Shown piece after piece: positions 8,447 to 18,624 of a stretch of DNA of 64,000 bases. The stretch is from assembly GCF_004771275.1 (NCBI RefSeq), contig NZ_RQEV01000003.1:124001-188000 (forward strand). The letters are read 5' to 3'. This DNA comes from Leptospira fluminis (GTDB lineage: Bacteria > Spirochaetota > Leptospiria > Leptospirales > Leptospiraceae). Numbering within the stretch: position 1 is the stretch's first letter; every line of letters starts with the position of its first letter. The position numbers were made by a program, and so were the translations under genes. Below the pieces are notes generated by a model. It ran no database searches. It was not told the DNA's origin and saw only the letters and a list, made by a program, of their open reading frames with translations.

Positions 8447-9187
8447 CTAAATCAATCCCTTGGCCCTAAAATCGGCGATCACCGACTCCAGATCCTTAGG
8501 GGTATCAACGCTTAACGCGGCTCGTTTTGCGACATAGACTCCGATGGAATATCCCGCTTCCAAAGCCCTCAACTGTTCCAGGGATTCGGATTCCTCCAGA
8601 GGGCTCGCGGGGAGATCAGGATATCCCGTTAAAAAATCCCGATCATACGCGTAAATCCCCAAATGACGATATGCGGGAACCGTCTTCTTAAATTGGCTGG
8701 GAATCGCGGAGCGGGAAAAATAAAGCGCGCGACCGGATCGTTCCATCACTACTTTTACTCGGTTCGGATCTCCTATCTCGGAATCCTCCAAAGGGACCGC
8801 AGCAGTCGTCATTTCCCAACTTTTTCTTTCTATTTTGAGTTTCGCAACTCCGTCGATCAGTTCCGATTCGATTCCCGGCTCGTCTCCCTGGATATTGACG
8901 ACGACTCCGAAATCCGGAAATCTGCCCGCCACCTCGCGGATCCGATCCGTGCCGGAAGGATGATCGGTCGCGGTCATTACCGCGTTTCCTCCGTTATCCA
9001 AAACGGTCATGAGAATCCTCTCGTCGTCGGTGGCAACAACAAGCTCGTCTATAAGGGATGACTTTAAGGAATTCTTATACGTCCAAAGGATCATCGGGAT
9101 ATCTCCGATGAGAGCCAAAGGTTTTCCGGGAAACCTAGAACTCCCGAACCTTGCAGGTATGACTCCTAAAACCTTGGGGGAAGACAT
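8447..9187 (-). CDS. kdsB: 3-deoxy-manno-octulosonate cytidylyltransferase
   Basis: This enzyme activates KDO with CTP to CMP-KDO for lipopolysaccharide core synthesis in the cytoplasm. The N-terminal nucleotide-binding signature P-A-R-F-G-S-S-R-F-P-G-K-P-L is at 11-24, N-I-Q-G-D-E-P follows, and the length (246) is normal. Its ATG shares one base with the fliL stop codon (TGATG, 9189-9185), so it is translationally coupled to the flagellar operon, an unusual place for an LPS gene. Confidence 0.92.
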   Translation of the reverse strand: MSSPKVLGVIPARFGSSRFPGKPLALIGDIPMILWTYKNSLKSSLIDELVVATDDERILMTVLDNGGNAVMTATDHPSGTDRIREVAGRFPDFGVVVNIQGDEPGIESELIDGVAKLKIERKSWEMTTAAVPLEDSEIGDPNRVKVVMERSGRALYFSRSAIPSQFKKTVPAYRHLGIYAYDRDFLTGYPDLPASPLEESESLEQLRALEAGYSIGVYVAKRAALSVDTPKDLESVIADFRAKGLI

Positions 9188-9711
9188 CAGTTGACGATAA
9201 ATTCCGTGAAATATACTTCCTGGATCTTACCCTCCGAGAGTATGTGGTTGATCTGCGCCTTGATTTCTTCCCGCAAATCGAGCTGGTCCTCCACATCTAT
9301 CAGATCGTCTTTGGTCTTCCTTCCCACGATAAGATTGACCAAATCCCGCATCTGAGCGATCCGTTCCGCCAACTCGTTAGTGATCTTCGTATCATCCTTC
9401 GCGACGCCGAAAGAAAGTTTCATTTTTACGAAGTGGGTTTCTCCCTTATCGGCGGTGTTGATCCTGAATTCCTCCTGAAAGGCGAAGGTTACCAAAGGAG
9501 GAGGAGGTTTGACCAACGAAACGTTCTTCATTTCGCGGAACGTACTAGTAGCGGCCTGTTTTGCCACGAACATGGATACGAGCACGACGATGATAATACC
9601 GAACACAGCTCCGGCGATGTAAATCAGCCATTTTATAAGCGGAGAAGAACCGGCTCCGGCGTCCGCGGCAGGGACGCCGCCTTCTTCTTCGTCTATTTCG
9701 GGATCACCCAT
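9187..9711 (-). CDS. fliL: Flagellar basal-body protein FliL
   Basis: A 174-residue protein with an acidic N-terminus, one membrane span (about 27-49) and a C-terminal periplasmic FliL domain related to stomatin folds. FliL surrounds the stator and supports torque and stator retention; in spirochaetes it works with periplasmic flagella. It lies 23 nt after motB with an AGGAG-type ribosome site, inside the flbD-motA-motB-fliL block. Confidence 0.88.
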   Translation of the reverse strand: MGDPEIDEEEGGVPAADAGAGSSPLIKWLIYIAGAVFGIIIVVLVSMFVAKQAATSTFREMKNVSLVKPPPPLVTFAFQEEFRINTADKGETHFVKMKLSFGVAKDDTKITNELAERIAQMRDLVNLIVGRKTKDDLIDVEDQLDLREEIKAQINHILSEGKIQEVYFTEFIVN

Positions 9712-9734
9712 GGGTCACCTCTCCTTTTTCTCTT

Positions 9735-10562
9735 TTAAAATCCGCTTTCCGTGGAAGTCTCGGAGCCCGGTACCCGACTCTTCGGCAATCCGTAATTGGA
9801 TTCGTGCGGTCCACGTTTTGTGGATTTTTCCGTTAAAATTACGATGTCTATCCTTCTATTAAAGGCTTTCGCTTCCGGAGTCCCTTCGTATTCCAACGCC
9901 AAAGGACGATAGGATCCGAAACTGACCGCCTGCAACCAACTCGGATCCAATCTACCGACTCCGACCATATAGTCGGTGGAATTGATCGCCCTCGCTCCCG
10001 CCAAATCCCAATTGTTCAGGTAGGCTCTTTCTTCACGGTTCGGATTCGCGCCGGGGACGACGGCATCCGCATCACAGTGTCCTTCCACTCGTACGAAGCG
10101 TTCCAGATTCTTGATCAGACCGCTGGCCTTTTTTAACGTGGATTTGATAGGTTCGTTTAGGATCGCGGAACCCGGACCGAAATAATCCGCTCCCACCAAA
10201 CTGATCACCAATCCTCTCTCGTCTTCCGTCACACGTACTTTTCCGGCTTCGATTTCCGGCTTAAACAATTCGGTCGCGGTCTTCTTGGACTTGGAAAGCG
10301 CTTTTCCCGTAGTCATGGAAGGGAGACTTTCTATATTCATCCCCATCTCTTCCAACTTGCCCTTGGAAAGAGTCTGACCTCCGTCAAAAAAACCCGTCGT
10401 CGTCTTGAACGCGGAAAGAATGATCTGCATTTCGATCGCGTTCGTCTTACCGGTTTTATACAACATAATGAAAAAGCATAATAGCAGAGTCACCATGTCC
10501 CCGTAGGTAAGCATGTATTCGGGGATGTTCTGAATGCATTCCGGACATTTTTGCTGTGCCAT
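9735..10562 (-). CDS. motB: Flagellar stator protein MotB
   Basis: The 275-residue stator subunit has a single span (about 18-37). The proton- or ion-carrying aspartate is Asp22 in Y-G-D-M-V-T. The C-terminal OmpA-like peptidoglycan-binding domain has G161-H-C-D-A-D, L-A-G-A-R-A (187-192) and N-R-R-I-D-I. With MotA it forms the motor stator anchored to the cell wall. It starts 36 nt after motA. Confidence 0.92.
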   Translation of the reverse strand: MAQQKCPECIQNIPEYMLTYGDMVTLLLCFFIMLYKTGKTNAIEMQIILSAFKTTTGFFDGGQTLSKGKLEEMGMNIESLPSMTTGKALSKSKKTATELFKPEIEAGKVRVTEDERGLVISLVGADYFGPGSAILNEPIKSTLKKASGLIKNLERFVRVEGHCDADAVVPGANPNREERAYLNNWDLAGARAINSTDYMVGVGRLDPSWLQAVSFGSYRPLALEYEGTPEAKAFNRRIDIVILTEKSTKRGPHESNYGLPKSRVPGSETSTESGF

Positions 10563-10598
10563 AGGATTTCCAACCTGAGAAAAGATTTACCGAGAGGA

Positions 10599-11381
10599 TC
10601 AATCCCCTTCGTCTTTCAATACTCCCCTTTCCGATGGAGGCAGGAAGCTAGCCAGTTTGTCCTTTACGATCCTGGGGTTATCTCCCGACTGAATGGAAAG
10701 AGTTCCTTCGATCATGATTTGCTTAATTAACAATTCGTCTTCCGATTTGCGGATCAATTTTTTCATAATGGGAATCGCGAACATGTTGGCTCCCATCGAT
10801 CCGTAAAGAGTCGTGATCAAGGCGGCTGCCATACCAGTTCCGATCGCGCTCGGATCCCCGGATCCAAGGTTCTTGAGCATCTGCACCAATCCGATCAAGG
10901 TTCCGATCATCCCGAAAGCCGGAGCCAAAGCGCCCCAGTTTTCCCACCATGCTTTTCCTTGCGAATGACGGGAGGCGATGTTTCCCATTTCCGTTTCCAT
11001 AATATTTCGGACAAGTTCCGGGTCCGTCCCGTCCACTACCAAAGTGATCCCTTTCCTAAGGAATTCCTCCGGAAGTTCGTTCACGTCGTCTTCCAGAGCG
11101 AGAAGGCCTTCTCTCCTCGCCTTTTCGGAAAAAGATACCAACGTTTTGATCAATTCCACCAGGTCGCTTTTTTCCTCTCGAAACGCTTTACGGGTGATTT
11201 TTCCCACGTCCAAGGTCGATTGCCAGGGAACAGCCATGATCGTACAGGCTGTCGCACCTCCGAACGTAATCAAAACGGAGGGTATGTCCACGATATCTAT
11301 CGGGTTTAACCCCGCGGAAAGAATTCCGAAGGCAACAACGACTAATGCGGAACCGAGACCTATGATCGATGCTATATCCAT
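10599..11381 (-). CDS. motA: Flagellar stator protein MotA
   Basis: A 260-residue inner-membrane stator subunit with four spans. The cytoplasmic loop has the rotor-contact residues in E-K-A-R-R-E-G (86-92) and Glu near 98. The conserved prolines sit in L-A-P-A-F-G-M-I-G-T (Pro154) and F-A-I-P (Pro204). It is 6 nt from flbD and precedes motB, the order common in spirochaetes. Confidence 0.93.
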   Translation of the reverse strand: MDIASIIGLGSALVVVAFGILSAGLNPIDIVDIPSVLITFGGATACTIMAVPWQSTLDVGKITRKAFREEKSDLVELIKTLVSFSEKARREGLLALEDDVNELPEEFLRKGITLVVDGTDPELVRNIMETEMGNIASRHSQGKAWWENWGALAPAFGMIGTLIGLVQMLKNLGSGDPSAIGTGMAAALITTLYGSMGANMFAIPIMKKLIRKSEDELLIKQIMIEGTLSIQSGDNPRIVKDKLASFLPPSERGVLKDEGD

Positions 11382-11387
11382 GATCGC

Positions 11388-11612
11388 TTAATCTACCTTC
11401 TTAAATTGGTCGGGAGAAGAGCCTACCGGAAAGACTAATATCCTCTTTTTGAACTCGATGATCTTTTCGATCACCTGCGGAACGCTCTCTTGGACCACGT
11501 ATTTCCTATCGTTGAAAAGCGTGATCGTAGTATCGGGATTGGCTTCGATACATTCGATATGAGACGCGTTCAGGACGAATTCCGTCCCTTTTAAACGGTG
11601 CAGGGTTATCAA
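11388..11612 (-). CDS. flbD: FlbD-type flagellar protein
   Basis: A 74-residue FlbD/SwrD-like protein beginning I-T-L-H-R-L-K-G, the hallmark of the family; SwrD raises stator function in Bacillus. The start chosen is TTG at 11612: it is preceded by GAGG at a suitable distance and overlaps the stop of the upstream glycosyltransferase gene (TTGA, 11612-11609). The longer frame starting at 11729 would add 39 residues that only mirror the glycosyltransferase C-terminus. Confidence 0.85.
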   Translation of the reverse strand: MITLHRLKGTEFVLNASHIECIEANPDTTITLFNDRKYVVQESVPQVIEKIIEFKKRILVFPVGSSPDQFKKVD

Positions 11613-12712
11613 TTTCCCTTCCTCGCACGGGAGTTCTTGTTCATAGAATCGACCATCCTGGAGATTTGGATAATGAATTTTTCCTCCGTAAAACGGTCCA
11701 CAGAGGTTTGAAAATCCCGCGGCTTCCATACCGAGGAGATCGCCTTCAAAAGGGCCGAATTCAAAGATTCTACCGTCTGTTCCCCGAAAAACACCCCCGT
11801 TTTTCCGTTTACGACGGTTTCTAGCGCTCCTCCCTTGCCGAAGGCAACGACGGGAGTGCAGCTTCCTTGGGCTTCGACGGGAGCGATTCCGAAATCCTCC
11901 ATACCCGGAAACACAAAGACCTGGGCTTTGGCCATGTACTCCAAAACTTCCTGTCTAGGGCGATGGGGGAGAATTTCCACGTTCGGAGGAAGTATCTTTG
12001 CCAGATTTTTGTATTCCTGTCCGCTCCCCAGGATCTTTAAGGTCCGACCGTTTTTACGATACGCCTCGATGGCCAAATCGATCCTTTTGTAAGGCGCAAA
12101 AGCGGATACGATCAGATCGAAATCCTCCTTTTGCGTCTGTTTCACTTTAAAGCCTTTCGGTAGACAAGGGGGTGGAACCACCTTCGCTTCTCTTCTATAA
12201 AATTTCAAGATGCGGCGTGCTACGAACGCTGAGTTCGCCAGAAAACTATCCACCCTTGCGGCGGAGACGGCATCCCAGGTCCTTAAATAATTGGAGACCG
12301 CCTGAAAGAGAAAAAACTTAGGTCCTTTTCTCGCCGGAAAATAATCGTAATACAGATCCCAAACGTAGCGCATAGGAGAATGTACGTAACTCACATGAAT
12401 CGCATCCGGATCGCAAATCACTCCTTTGGCCACGCAATGAGAGGAGGAAAGCACCAGGTCGTAACCCCGGAGATCCAAAGATTCGATGGCCGTGGGAAAT
12501 AACGGAAGATACCACCTGTATTTGGATTTAAAGGGAAGCCGGTCGGTAAACGCGGTGATAATTCTTCTATTTTCTATCCTTTCGTTCAGTTTTCCGGGTT
12601 CGTAAAATAACGTAAACAGATCGGCTTCCGGGTAGATTTTCAGAAGGGAATCCAGGACGACTTCTCCGCCACGCATTCCGTTTAGCCAATCGTGGATCAC
12701 TGCGACTTTCAT
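11609..12712 (-). CDS. Family 4 (GT-B) glycosyltransferase
   Basis: A 367-residue GT-B enzyme with an N-terminal D-W-L-N-G-M-R-G-G-E acceptor-side motif. The C-terminal donor-binding E-D-F-G-I-A-P-V-E-A motif is followed by a G-K-G-G-A-L-E-T-V loop, as in mannosyl- and glucosyltransferases of group 4. It probably acts on lipopolysaccharide, a surface glycan or a protein; the acceptor is unknown. Its stop overlaps the flbD start by 4 nt, tying its expression to motor genes, which leaves flagellar glycosylation as a possibility. Confidence 0.82.
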   Translation of the reverse strand: MKVAVIHDWLNGMRGGEVVLDSLLKIYPEADLFTLFYEPGKLNERIENRRIITAFTDRLPFKSKYRWYLPLFPTAIESLDLRGYDLVLSSSHCVAKGVICDPDAIHVSYVHSPMRYVWDLYYDYFPARKGPKFFLFQAVSNYLRTWDAVSAARVDSFLANSAFVARRILKFYRREAKVVPPPCLPKGFKVKQTQKEDFDLIVSAFAPYKRIDLAIEAYRKNGRTLKILGSGQEYKNLAKILPPNVEILPHRPRQEVLEYMAKAQVFVFPGMEDFGIAPVEAQGSCTPVVAFGKGGALETVVNGKTGVFFGEQTVESLNSALLKAISSVWKPRDFQTSVDRFTEEKFIIQISRMVDSMNKNSRARKGN

Positions 12713-12758
12713 AGATTTTCCATCGGCAGGAAACGCCGTCCTACCCGGCTTTTTCGGA

Positions 12759-13562
12759 TCAGAGACGGTTGAAATAGAGATTGTCGGAGATGCTTCCGAT
12801 CAAGGTGGTTCTTCGGTAGAGGTTGATCGAAAATGGAACCGGAGCGGAACGTTCCAATTTGCGGTAACCTTCCGTATACCTTCTGGCATCGTCTCCGAAC
12901 AGACGCATATCCAGCATGGTTTCGGCGATATTATCATGAATGTCGTCGTCGTTTAAAATTCTGGGAATGCTTCCCCGATTGCCTTTGAGTTTTTCCGAGA
13001 CTTCGAAAAGGTTTTTGAAAGTGAGGTTAATGTCCTTTTCGTTCTCTCTTATGATTCCCGTGGAAGCCGCAAAAAAATCGTCGTAATATTTCGCGGAAGG
13101 AGCAAAGTCGGGGGCGCGTTCTTCTCCCTCCTTATAGGTCGGATTGAAAAATCCCATTTTCTGATCCAACTCCGCGCTGCCCGGATCTATATCGATAGTC
13201 CTTCCGGATAAGACGGTTTTCGTACGAAAGCTGATATTATAATTCGCGTACAGAGTGATCGGATCCGCTAAACGAATCGTGATCTCCACCGCTTTTTTTC
13301 GCAGAGGATCCAAGAAGCGTCTGTCAGGTACGTCTTCGATAGGCACTACGTCAACATCCCGGACGAGTCCCTTCTCCACGCCTAGGACACTGACGGAAGT
13401 CCCCGGCCGGATTCCCTGGGATTTCGGATAATAAATCTTAAGAGTATAAGGGTACAAATCTTTCGTTCCCGCACGTTCCAAAACGGATTGGTACAAAAGC
13501 AGGAAAAAAGAGAGAAAAAAGGCGAGGCCCAGATGAACGGGGGAAGGAGTCGGAAATTTCAT
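12759..13562 (-). CDS. MlaD/MCE-domain envelope lipid transport protein
   Basis: A 267-residue protein with an N-terminal membrane anchor (about 10-27) and a periplasmic MCE domain starting near residue 38, seen as [13 protein letters not shown] then G-V-E-K-G-L-V. MCE proteins form the periplasmic ring of Mla-type phospholipid ABC systems. No MlaE permease or MlaF ATPase is encoded nearby, so it works with genes elsewhere or alone. It leads the minus-strand run into the glycosyltransferase (46-nt gap) and is divergent from ftsQ. Confidence 0.78.
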   Translation of the reverse strand: MKFPTPSPVHLGLAFFLSFFLLLYQSVLERAGTKDLYPYTLKIYYPKSQGIRPGTSVSVLGVEKGLVRDVDVVPIEDVPDRRFLDPLRKKAVEITIRLADPITLYANYNISFRTKTVLSGRTIDIDPGSAELDQKMGFFNPTYKEGEERAPDFAPSAKYYDDFFAASTGIIRENEKDINLTFKNLFEVSEKLKGNRGSIPRILNDDDIHDNIAETMLDMRLFGDDARRYTEGYRKLERSAPVPFSINLYRRTTLIGSISDNLYFNRL

Positions 13563-13709
13563 CGGTTCGGGATTTTTCCTCTCTAGACTCTATCGGTCTT
13601 TCGAATCGCACAACTAAAACCCGCTTTGCCTCGGTGAAAATCGGCGGGAATCTGATCTTTCTTCCCGATATACGATCTAGAGGAAAGAAAAAGGTTCGAA
13701 GAAAGCACT

Positions 13710-14453
13710 ATGAGACATAATCTAATTGACTTTCTGAAAGAATCCCTCCAGAAAAGAATAAGTTGGTGGCTCTTGGCTTTCTTAGGCTTTCTTGCCGTAT
13801 TTTTAGGGTGGGGCTGGCGGAAGGGTTCCCTCCCCCAAGAGCTGAACAAACTGATCCTGACCGGACACGAAACGTTAAAAACGGAAGAAATCGTTCAAAT
13901 CATGGGAATCCAACCTGGAACTTCTTTCGAAAACTACGACTTGGGCCTGATGGAAACCCGCTTAACGTCCCATCCTAGAATCAAAAAAGCCAGACTCCAA
14001 AAAAAGTCCGAAGACCAATTGCTGGTGGAAATTACGGAAAGAAAACCGGCCTATCTCGTCAACTCCGACGGCCATTTATTCGAAATCGATTCCGAGTTGA
14101 AAGTGCTTTCCAAAGACGACGTAAGGACTCCCGGTCTAACGATCATCTCGGGTACGTTTCCTAGAGAAGCTGGATCCATGAGCGGGGCCGCGTTTCGGGA
14201 TTTGTACACGTCCGTCGAAAACGCGTTCCGCGCTTACCCGGCACTGCGAACTCGGGTGTCCGAGATTTCCCTGCACGAAGACGGAGAAATTTTCGTTTAT
14301 ACGGATTCCCCGATTCCGGTCCGTGTACAGGTAGGTACCTTGTTCCAAATCGAACAGGTCCGCAAGTTGTATGCGGTTCTCGCTTATCTTGAAAAGGAAA
14401 AGATCAAACCCAAACTAGTGGACATCCGCGGAGAGGACGCGGTCTATCATTAA
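13710..14453 (+). CDS. ftsQ: Cell division protein FtsQ/DivIB
   Basis: A 247-residue bitopic protein with a short basic cytoplasmic tail, one span (about 19-36), a POTRA domain (about 45-115) and a beta domain. FtsQ links the Z-ring to FtsB/FtsL and the septal synthases. Sequence identity in the family is low; the position directly before ftsA and ftsZ (4-nt gap to ftsA) decides the call. Confidence 0.85.
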   Translation: MRHNLIDFLKESLQKRISWWLLAFLGFLAVFLGWGWRKGSLPQELNKLILTGHETLKTEEIVQIMGIQPGTSFENYDLGLMETRLTSHPRIKKARLQKKSEDQLLVEITERKPAYLVNSDGHLFEIDSELKVLSKDDVRTPGLTIISGTFPREAGSMSGAAFRDLYTSVENAFRAYPALRTRVSEISLHEDGEIFVYTDSPIPVRVQVGTLFQIEQVRKLYAVLAYLEKEKIKPKLVDIRGEDAVYH

Positions 14454-14457
14454 GCGA

Positions 14458-15684
14458 ATGGAAGGCTCAGAAAGAACAATCGTCGCTCTGGATCTCGGGA
14501 CTTCGCTTACCAAAGTGGTGGTAGGCCGACCCATATCGGAATATGAAACCGAAATCGTGGGTACCGGCGCCTTCCCTTCCTCCGGCATCAAAAACGGATC
14601 GATCGTGAATATAGAAGCGACGACCCGTTCCATTGTCGAAGCTGTCAGCGAAGCGGAATTGATGTGCGGACAGGAAATCTCAGCTATAGTCGTAAACGTG
14701 ACCGGAAAATCCTTACGGGCGGACAATTCCAAGGGAGTGGTGGCGATTACCAACCGGGATCGGGCGGTGGCGGAGCCGGATGTGGTTCGGGTCATAGAAG
14801 CCGCACAAGCGATCCGGGTTCCCGCGGACCAGGAAATCATACACGTACTCTCGAAAGAATTCTCTGTGGACGATCAGACCTCCATCAAAGATCCGATCGG
14901 AATGACCGGAGTCCGCCTCGAAGCCGAAGTCCATATCGTAACGGCCGGAATCACCGCGCTTCATAACCTGGATAAATGTGTGGAAGCCGCCGGCTTGGTC
15001 GAAGAAGCCCGTGTATTGTCCAGTCTAGCCTCCTCCGAAGCCGTGCTGACTTCGGGAGAAAAGGATTTGGGCACGGCTGTGCTGGACATAGGTGCCGGGA
15101 TCTGCGATCTGATCGTTTACATGGACGGGGGAATCGCCTATTCCGCGATCATTCCTTTCGGCGGGTCCAGCGTAACTTCGGACCTTTCCATAGGTCTGAA
15201 AACCACGCTCGAAACCGCTGAAATATTAAAAAAACGTTATGGTCATTGCGCTCTCCAGGAAATGGACCCGACGGAAACGGTGGAAATTCCCCCGATCAGC
15301 GGCAGACCCGCAAGGTCCGTACTACGGGAGGAACTGGTGAACATCATCGAACCTAGAATGCGCGAAATCTTCGAGATGGTGGATGCGGAGCTGGTCAAAT
15401 CCGGCAAGAAGTCCTTCCTCGCGGGAGGAGTCATTCTCACGGGAGGCGGAAGTCTTTTGGAAGGGATAGAGTCCTTGGCCGAAGACGTTTTTCACCTGAC
15501 CGTTACGCGCGCTCGGCCGGCAGGATTGACCGGAATCGCCGAAAGAGTTTCTTCCCCCGAATTTTCCACGGCTGTCGGTCTGATCAAATACGCGTCCCGC
15601 CTCGGCGAGATGGAACAGAAGTCCCAGGATCGAGCGGAATCCTGGGGAAAAAAGATCCGAAGATGGATCGAAGAGAATTTATAA
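14458..15684 (+). CDS. ftsA: Cell division protein FtsA
   Basis: A 408-residue actin-fold protein that tethers FtsZ to the membrane. It begins with the phosphate-1 motif [10 protein letters not shown], has D-I-G-A-G (phosphate 2) and an adenosine motif [12 protein letters not shown]-terminal amphipathic helix ([11 protein letters not shown]) forms the membrane-targeting tail. The ATG is 4 nt after the ftsQ stop. Confidence 0.95.
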   Translation: MEGSERTIVALDLGTSLTKVVVGRPISEYETEIVGTGAFPSSGIKNGSIVNIEATTRSIVEAVSEAELMCGQEISAIVVNVTGKSLRADNSKGVVAITNRDRAVAEPDVVRVIEAAQAIRVPADQEIIHVLSKEFSVDDQTSIKDPIGMTGVRLEAEVHIVTAGITALHNLDKCVEAAGLVEEARVLSSLASSEAVLTSGEKDLGTAVLDIGAGICDLIVYMDGGIAYSAIIPFGGSSVTSDLSIGLKTTLETAEILKKRYGHCALQEMDPTETVEIPPISGRPARSVLREELVNIIEPRMREIFEMVDAELVKSGKKSFLAGGVILTGGGSLLEGIESLAEDVFHLTVTRARPAGLTGIAERVSSPEFSTAVGLIKYASRLGEMEQKSQDRAESWGKKIRRWIEENL

Positions 15685-15730
15685 CTTAGTGTTCTTACCG
15701 AGCTCAGTTCGGTCCTAAGGAAGGTGTGAT

Positions 15731-16936
15731 ATGTTGCGTTTCGAAGAAGAAGCAGAAAAGACAAGCCCTGCGATCATCAAAGTGTTGGGTATAGGCGGCG
15801 GCGGTATGAACGCGGTCTCCCGGATGCTTCACTCCAGCCTGCGCGGGGTGGAATACGTCATTATGAACACTGACGAACAGGTCCTAAGACGTTCCGAATT
15901 GGAGAATAAGATCGCCTTAGGATCCAGAGTGACGCGAGGAATGGGAGCCGGAGGAGATCCGGAATTGGGCGCCAAAGCGGCGGAAGAGGACAAGGAAAAG
16001 ATCCAAGCCGCAATCCAGGGAGCCGACATGGTTTTCGTGACCGCGGGTATGGGAGGAGGAACCGGCACGGGAGCCGCTCCGATCGTCGCAAAAATCGCGA
16101 AAGAGATGAAATGTCTAGTGGTAGGAGTCGTGACAATTCCGTTTTCCTTCGAAGGAAGACGACGGATGGAGTTCGCCAAAAACGGGATCGAACACCTTCG
16201 TAACTACGTCGACACTCTTATCCTCGTAAACAACGAATCGATTTTCCAAGTGGTGGATCGCGCAACCCCCATCGACCAAGCCTTTCGAGTGATCGACGAC
16301 ATACTTCTGAATGCCGTCCGAGGAATCAGCGATATCGTAAACAATCCTGGAATCATCAATGTGGATTTTGCCGACGTGAAAGTCATTATGAAGGACACCG
16401 GCGATGCGATCATGGGAGTGGGAGAAGGTAGCGGAGAAAACAAAGTCTCCGAAGCCGTCAATTACGCGATCGACAATACCTTGTTGGATTCTCGTTCCAT
16501 CGCGGGAGCGACCTCCTTATTGATCAACGTAACGGGGGGATCGGATCTTACGATCTCCGACTGGAACGAAGTGTCTCAGATCATCACTTCCCAAGTCGAT
16601 CCGAACGCGAATATCATAGTCGGACTTACGGAGGATCCGGAATTGGAGAATCGGATCCGAGTGACAGTGATCGCTACCGGCTTCAACAGACGCCCTGCGA
16701 ACCATAACCTAGGTTCCTCGATGCGACAACCGGCCAACCCTCCCCTACGCAAAGCGGTAGGAATGGAGCAGTCCTCTCAGGAAGAACCCCGTCCTTCTCA
16801 TCGTTCGGAACCGGAGCGAGTCGTCATGGACCCGGAAACCTACCGTTCCCTAAAAGCCAGGTCCGGACAATCTTCTCCGCGGGAAGACTACGATATTCCG
16901 GCCTTTTTAAGAAGAAGCGACAGGAACAAACAATAA
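15731..16936 (+). CDS. ftsZ: Cell division GTPase FtsZ
   Basis: The 401-residue tubulin homologue polymerises into the Z-ring. The nucleotide-contacting loop [10 protein letters not shown] is at 20-29, and the G-box G-G-G-T-G-T-G at about 110-116. The C-terminal conserved peptide D-I-P-A-F-L-R-R (about 388-395) is the FtsA-binding tail. AAGGAAGGTG precedes the ATG. It ends the ftsQAZ run. Confidence 0.97.
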   Translation: MLRFEEEAEKTSPAIIKVLGIGGGGMNAVSRMLHSSLRGVEYVIMNTDEQVLRRSELENKIALGSRVTRGMGAGGDPELGAKAAEEDKEKIQAAIQGADMVFVTAGMGGGTGTGAAPIVAKIAKEMKCLVVGVVTIPFSFEGRRRMEFAKNGIEHLRNYVDTLILVNNESIFQVVDRATPIDQAFRVIDDILLNAVRGISDIVNNPGIINVDFADVKVIMKDTGDAIMGVGEGSGENKVSEAVNYAIDNTLLDSRSIAGATSLLINVTGGSDLTISDWNEVSQIITSQVDPNANIIVGLTEDPELENRIRVTVIATGFNRRPANHNLGSSMRQPANPPLRKAVGMEQSSQEEPRPSHRSEPERVVMDPETYRSLKARSGQSSPREDYDIPAFLRRSDRNKQ

Positions 16937-16943
16937 CGACGGA

Positions 16944-18032
16944 TTATTCCCCGTCCGAGTCGGCCGCGGAAGCGGCAGTCTTACCGAGGTCTCTGAGATA
17001 CTTCTCTTTTTTCGCGTTCAACTTCGCCGCGGATTCGTACAACTCGGAAGCCTTTTCGAAATCGCCTCGGGAAAAATAATACGTAGCAAGGTTTGCCTTT
17101 GCCGCCCAACACTTGCCCGAGGCCTTTGCATCCGCTTTTTCCCAAGCGGACTTCGCCCTGTGAAAACTAGGGGTTTCTCCTTTGATTTCCAGATAACCTT
17201 CCTCCAAATAAGAGGCCACCTCGGGGTCTTCATCTTCCGTAAAGATCCGGATTTTTTCGGTCGCAATTTTCGGCGATAGCCTCGCTTCCAATTCGGGAAT
17301 GGATTCGGTGAGTGCTTGGGAGAGGGAGTCCAACATTGCCGGACAGGAAACCGCTCCCGGACTGTTATATATCGTCGACGCTTTGGAAATCGTCACACTC
17401 TTGGACTCTCCCGTATCGATTCTCACCAAAGTCGCCTCTATCGGCAAAGTGATTTTACGCACTCCCGTCATCTTCATGATAGGATCGCTATTCTGAACCC
17501 GCTGCGGAGACGGCGTATGGGATCGATATCTTCCTCCATGCTTCGATTTGGAATTGGCCGAGGCGGCAGCTTGCAGGACTAAAATTCCGATCGCCCAATA
17601 ATCGGGACGCAATTCCTCGGAACATTCGGAGACCGGCTTAGCCACGTTGATATAAAGAAGGGCCTCCGCTCCGGAAAGTTCCCCGAATTTCGCCCGGTTT
17701 TCCGTAATACCTATTAATGACAGGCTCATTTCGTTTAGCAAATCCGGCTGTTTGCTTAAATCGATCATCTTAAAATAGGAATCTTCCGAAAACGCCTCGA
17801 AAATCTTGGCGGGAACGATCCGAATAAAGGCCTGACTCGCGTCTATATCAGAACCCCAAATCTCTTCCGTAGGTTTTTCCACGGACAACCCGACCACACG
17901 CACCCCTTTCAGGAAATGGCGGAGTTCCTTTCCCTCGGGAGTCTTCGGATACGAGGGATACTCGACTTCCAGCCTTTGACAGGATAGCCACGTCGTTAGG
18001 CCGATCAGAAAAAATGCGGTTCTATTCTTCAT
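16944..18032 (-). CDS. Lipoprotein with C-terminal TPR-like repeats, function unknown
   Basis: A 362-residue predicted lipoprotein. The start at 18032 gives a textbook signal (M-K-N-R then a hydrophobic core and lipobox L-S-C); a TTG start at 18053 would add seven residues. The middle resembles the GNA1162/CsgG-like putative lipoproteins that sense or build envelope complexes, but this is only an impression. The last 110 residues form helical TPR-like pairs around E-G-Y-L-E-I-K and A-N-L-A-T-Y-Y-F-S-R-G-D. It is convergent with ftsZ (7-nt gap). Confidence 0.65.
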   Translation of the reverse strand: MKNRTAFFLIGLTTWLSCQRLEVEYPSYPKTPEGKELRHFLKGVRVVGLSVEKPTEEIWGSDIDASQAFIRIVPAKIFEAFSEDSYFKMIDLSKQPDLLNEMSLSLIGITENRAKFGELSGAEALLYINVAKPVSECSEELRPDYWAIGILVLQAAASANSKSKHGGRYRSHTPSPQRVQNSDPIMKMTGVRKITLPIEATLVRIDTGESKSVTISKASTIYNSPGAVSCPAMLDSLSQALTESIPELEARLSPKIATEKIRIFTEDEDPEVASYLEEGYLEIKGETPSFHRAKSAWEKADAKASGKCWAAKANLATYYFSRGDFEKASELYESAAKLNAKKEKYLRDLGKTAASAADSDGE

Positions 18033-18068
18033 CTTCTCGGCACGGTTCGACAAATCGCCGTCCGCATA

Positions 18069-18605
18069 TTATTTTTCCAGAATCTTTCGGAACTCCTTTC
18101 TCTCTTTCCCCACTTGGGATATGAACGTAGCTATCGCGAAAAAGAAGGCGAATCCGAGGAAGAAGAAAGGTAGTATCGAAGATCGTTCCCTCGAAACGTT
18201 ATTCTGAACCAAAAGTCCGAAAGAAACGACTACGGCCAAAGCGGCGGGGACGGTAAGCAGAGATCCGATATTCGAAAAGACGCGGAAACGGACCGTGTTT
18301 CCTTCCCGTTCCAATCTACCGTAAGACCAAAACCAACTGCGTAATTTCTGAAGGCTTGAAGCGTTTTGAAACAGGATTTTTTGGCCGGCTTTCTTGATCC
18401 GATATCCGCCGGCTTCCAATTTACGGACGGCCGCTTCCAGATCTATCTCCGGAGAAAAATTTCCCCTCATAATGGACGGAAAATAATTTCGGTTTTCCGA
18501 AAACCCGAAACCTTCCTTTCTCTTTCTCTCACGGATCGAAAACAAAAAAACGACGATAAAGATTCCGAACGGAATCGAAGCTACTGCGATCGAATAGGGA
18601 TTCAT
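18069..18605 (-). CDS. Membrane protein of unknown function
   Basis: A 178-residue protein with one N-terminal span (about 5-24), a basic cytoplasmic middle containing a Y-R-I-K-K-A-G-Q-K motif, and two C-terminal spans (about 116-135 and 145-162). It is not recognised. It lies 19 nt after the phosphatase-like gene and 36 nt before the TPR lipoprotein on the same strand, so the three are probably co-transcribed. Confidence 0.6.
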   Translation of the reverse strand: MNPYSIAVASIPFGIFIVVFLFSIRERKRKEGFGFSENRNYFPSIMRGNFSPEIDLEAAVRKLEAGGYRIKKAGQKILFQNASSLQKLRSWFWSYGRLEREGNTVRFRVFSNIGSLLTVPAALAVVVSFGLLVQNNVSRERSSILPFFFLGFAFFFAIATFISQVGKERKEFRKILEK

Positions 18606-18624
18606 TTACTTCCTTCTAAAAGAA

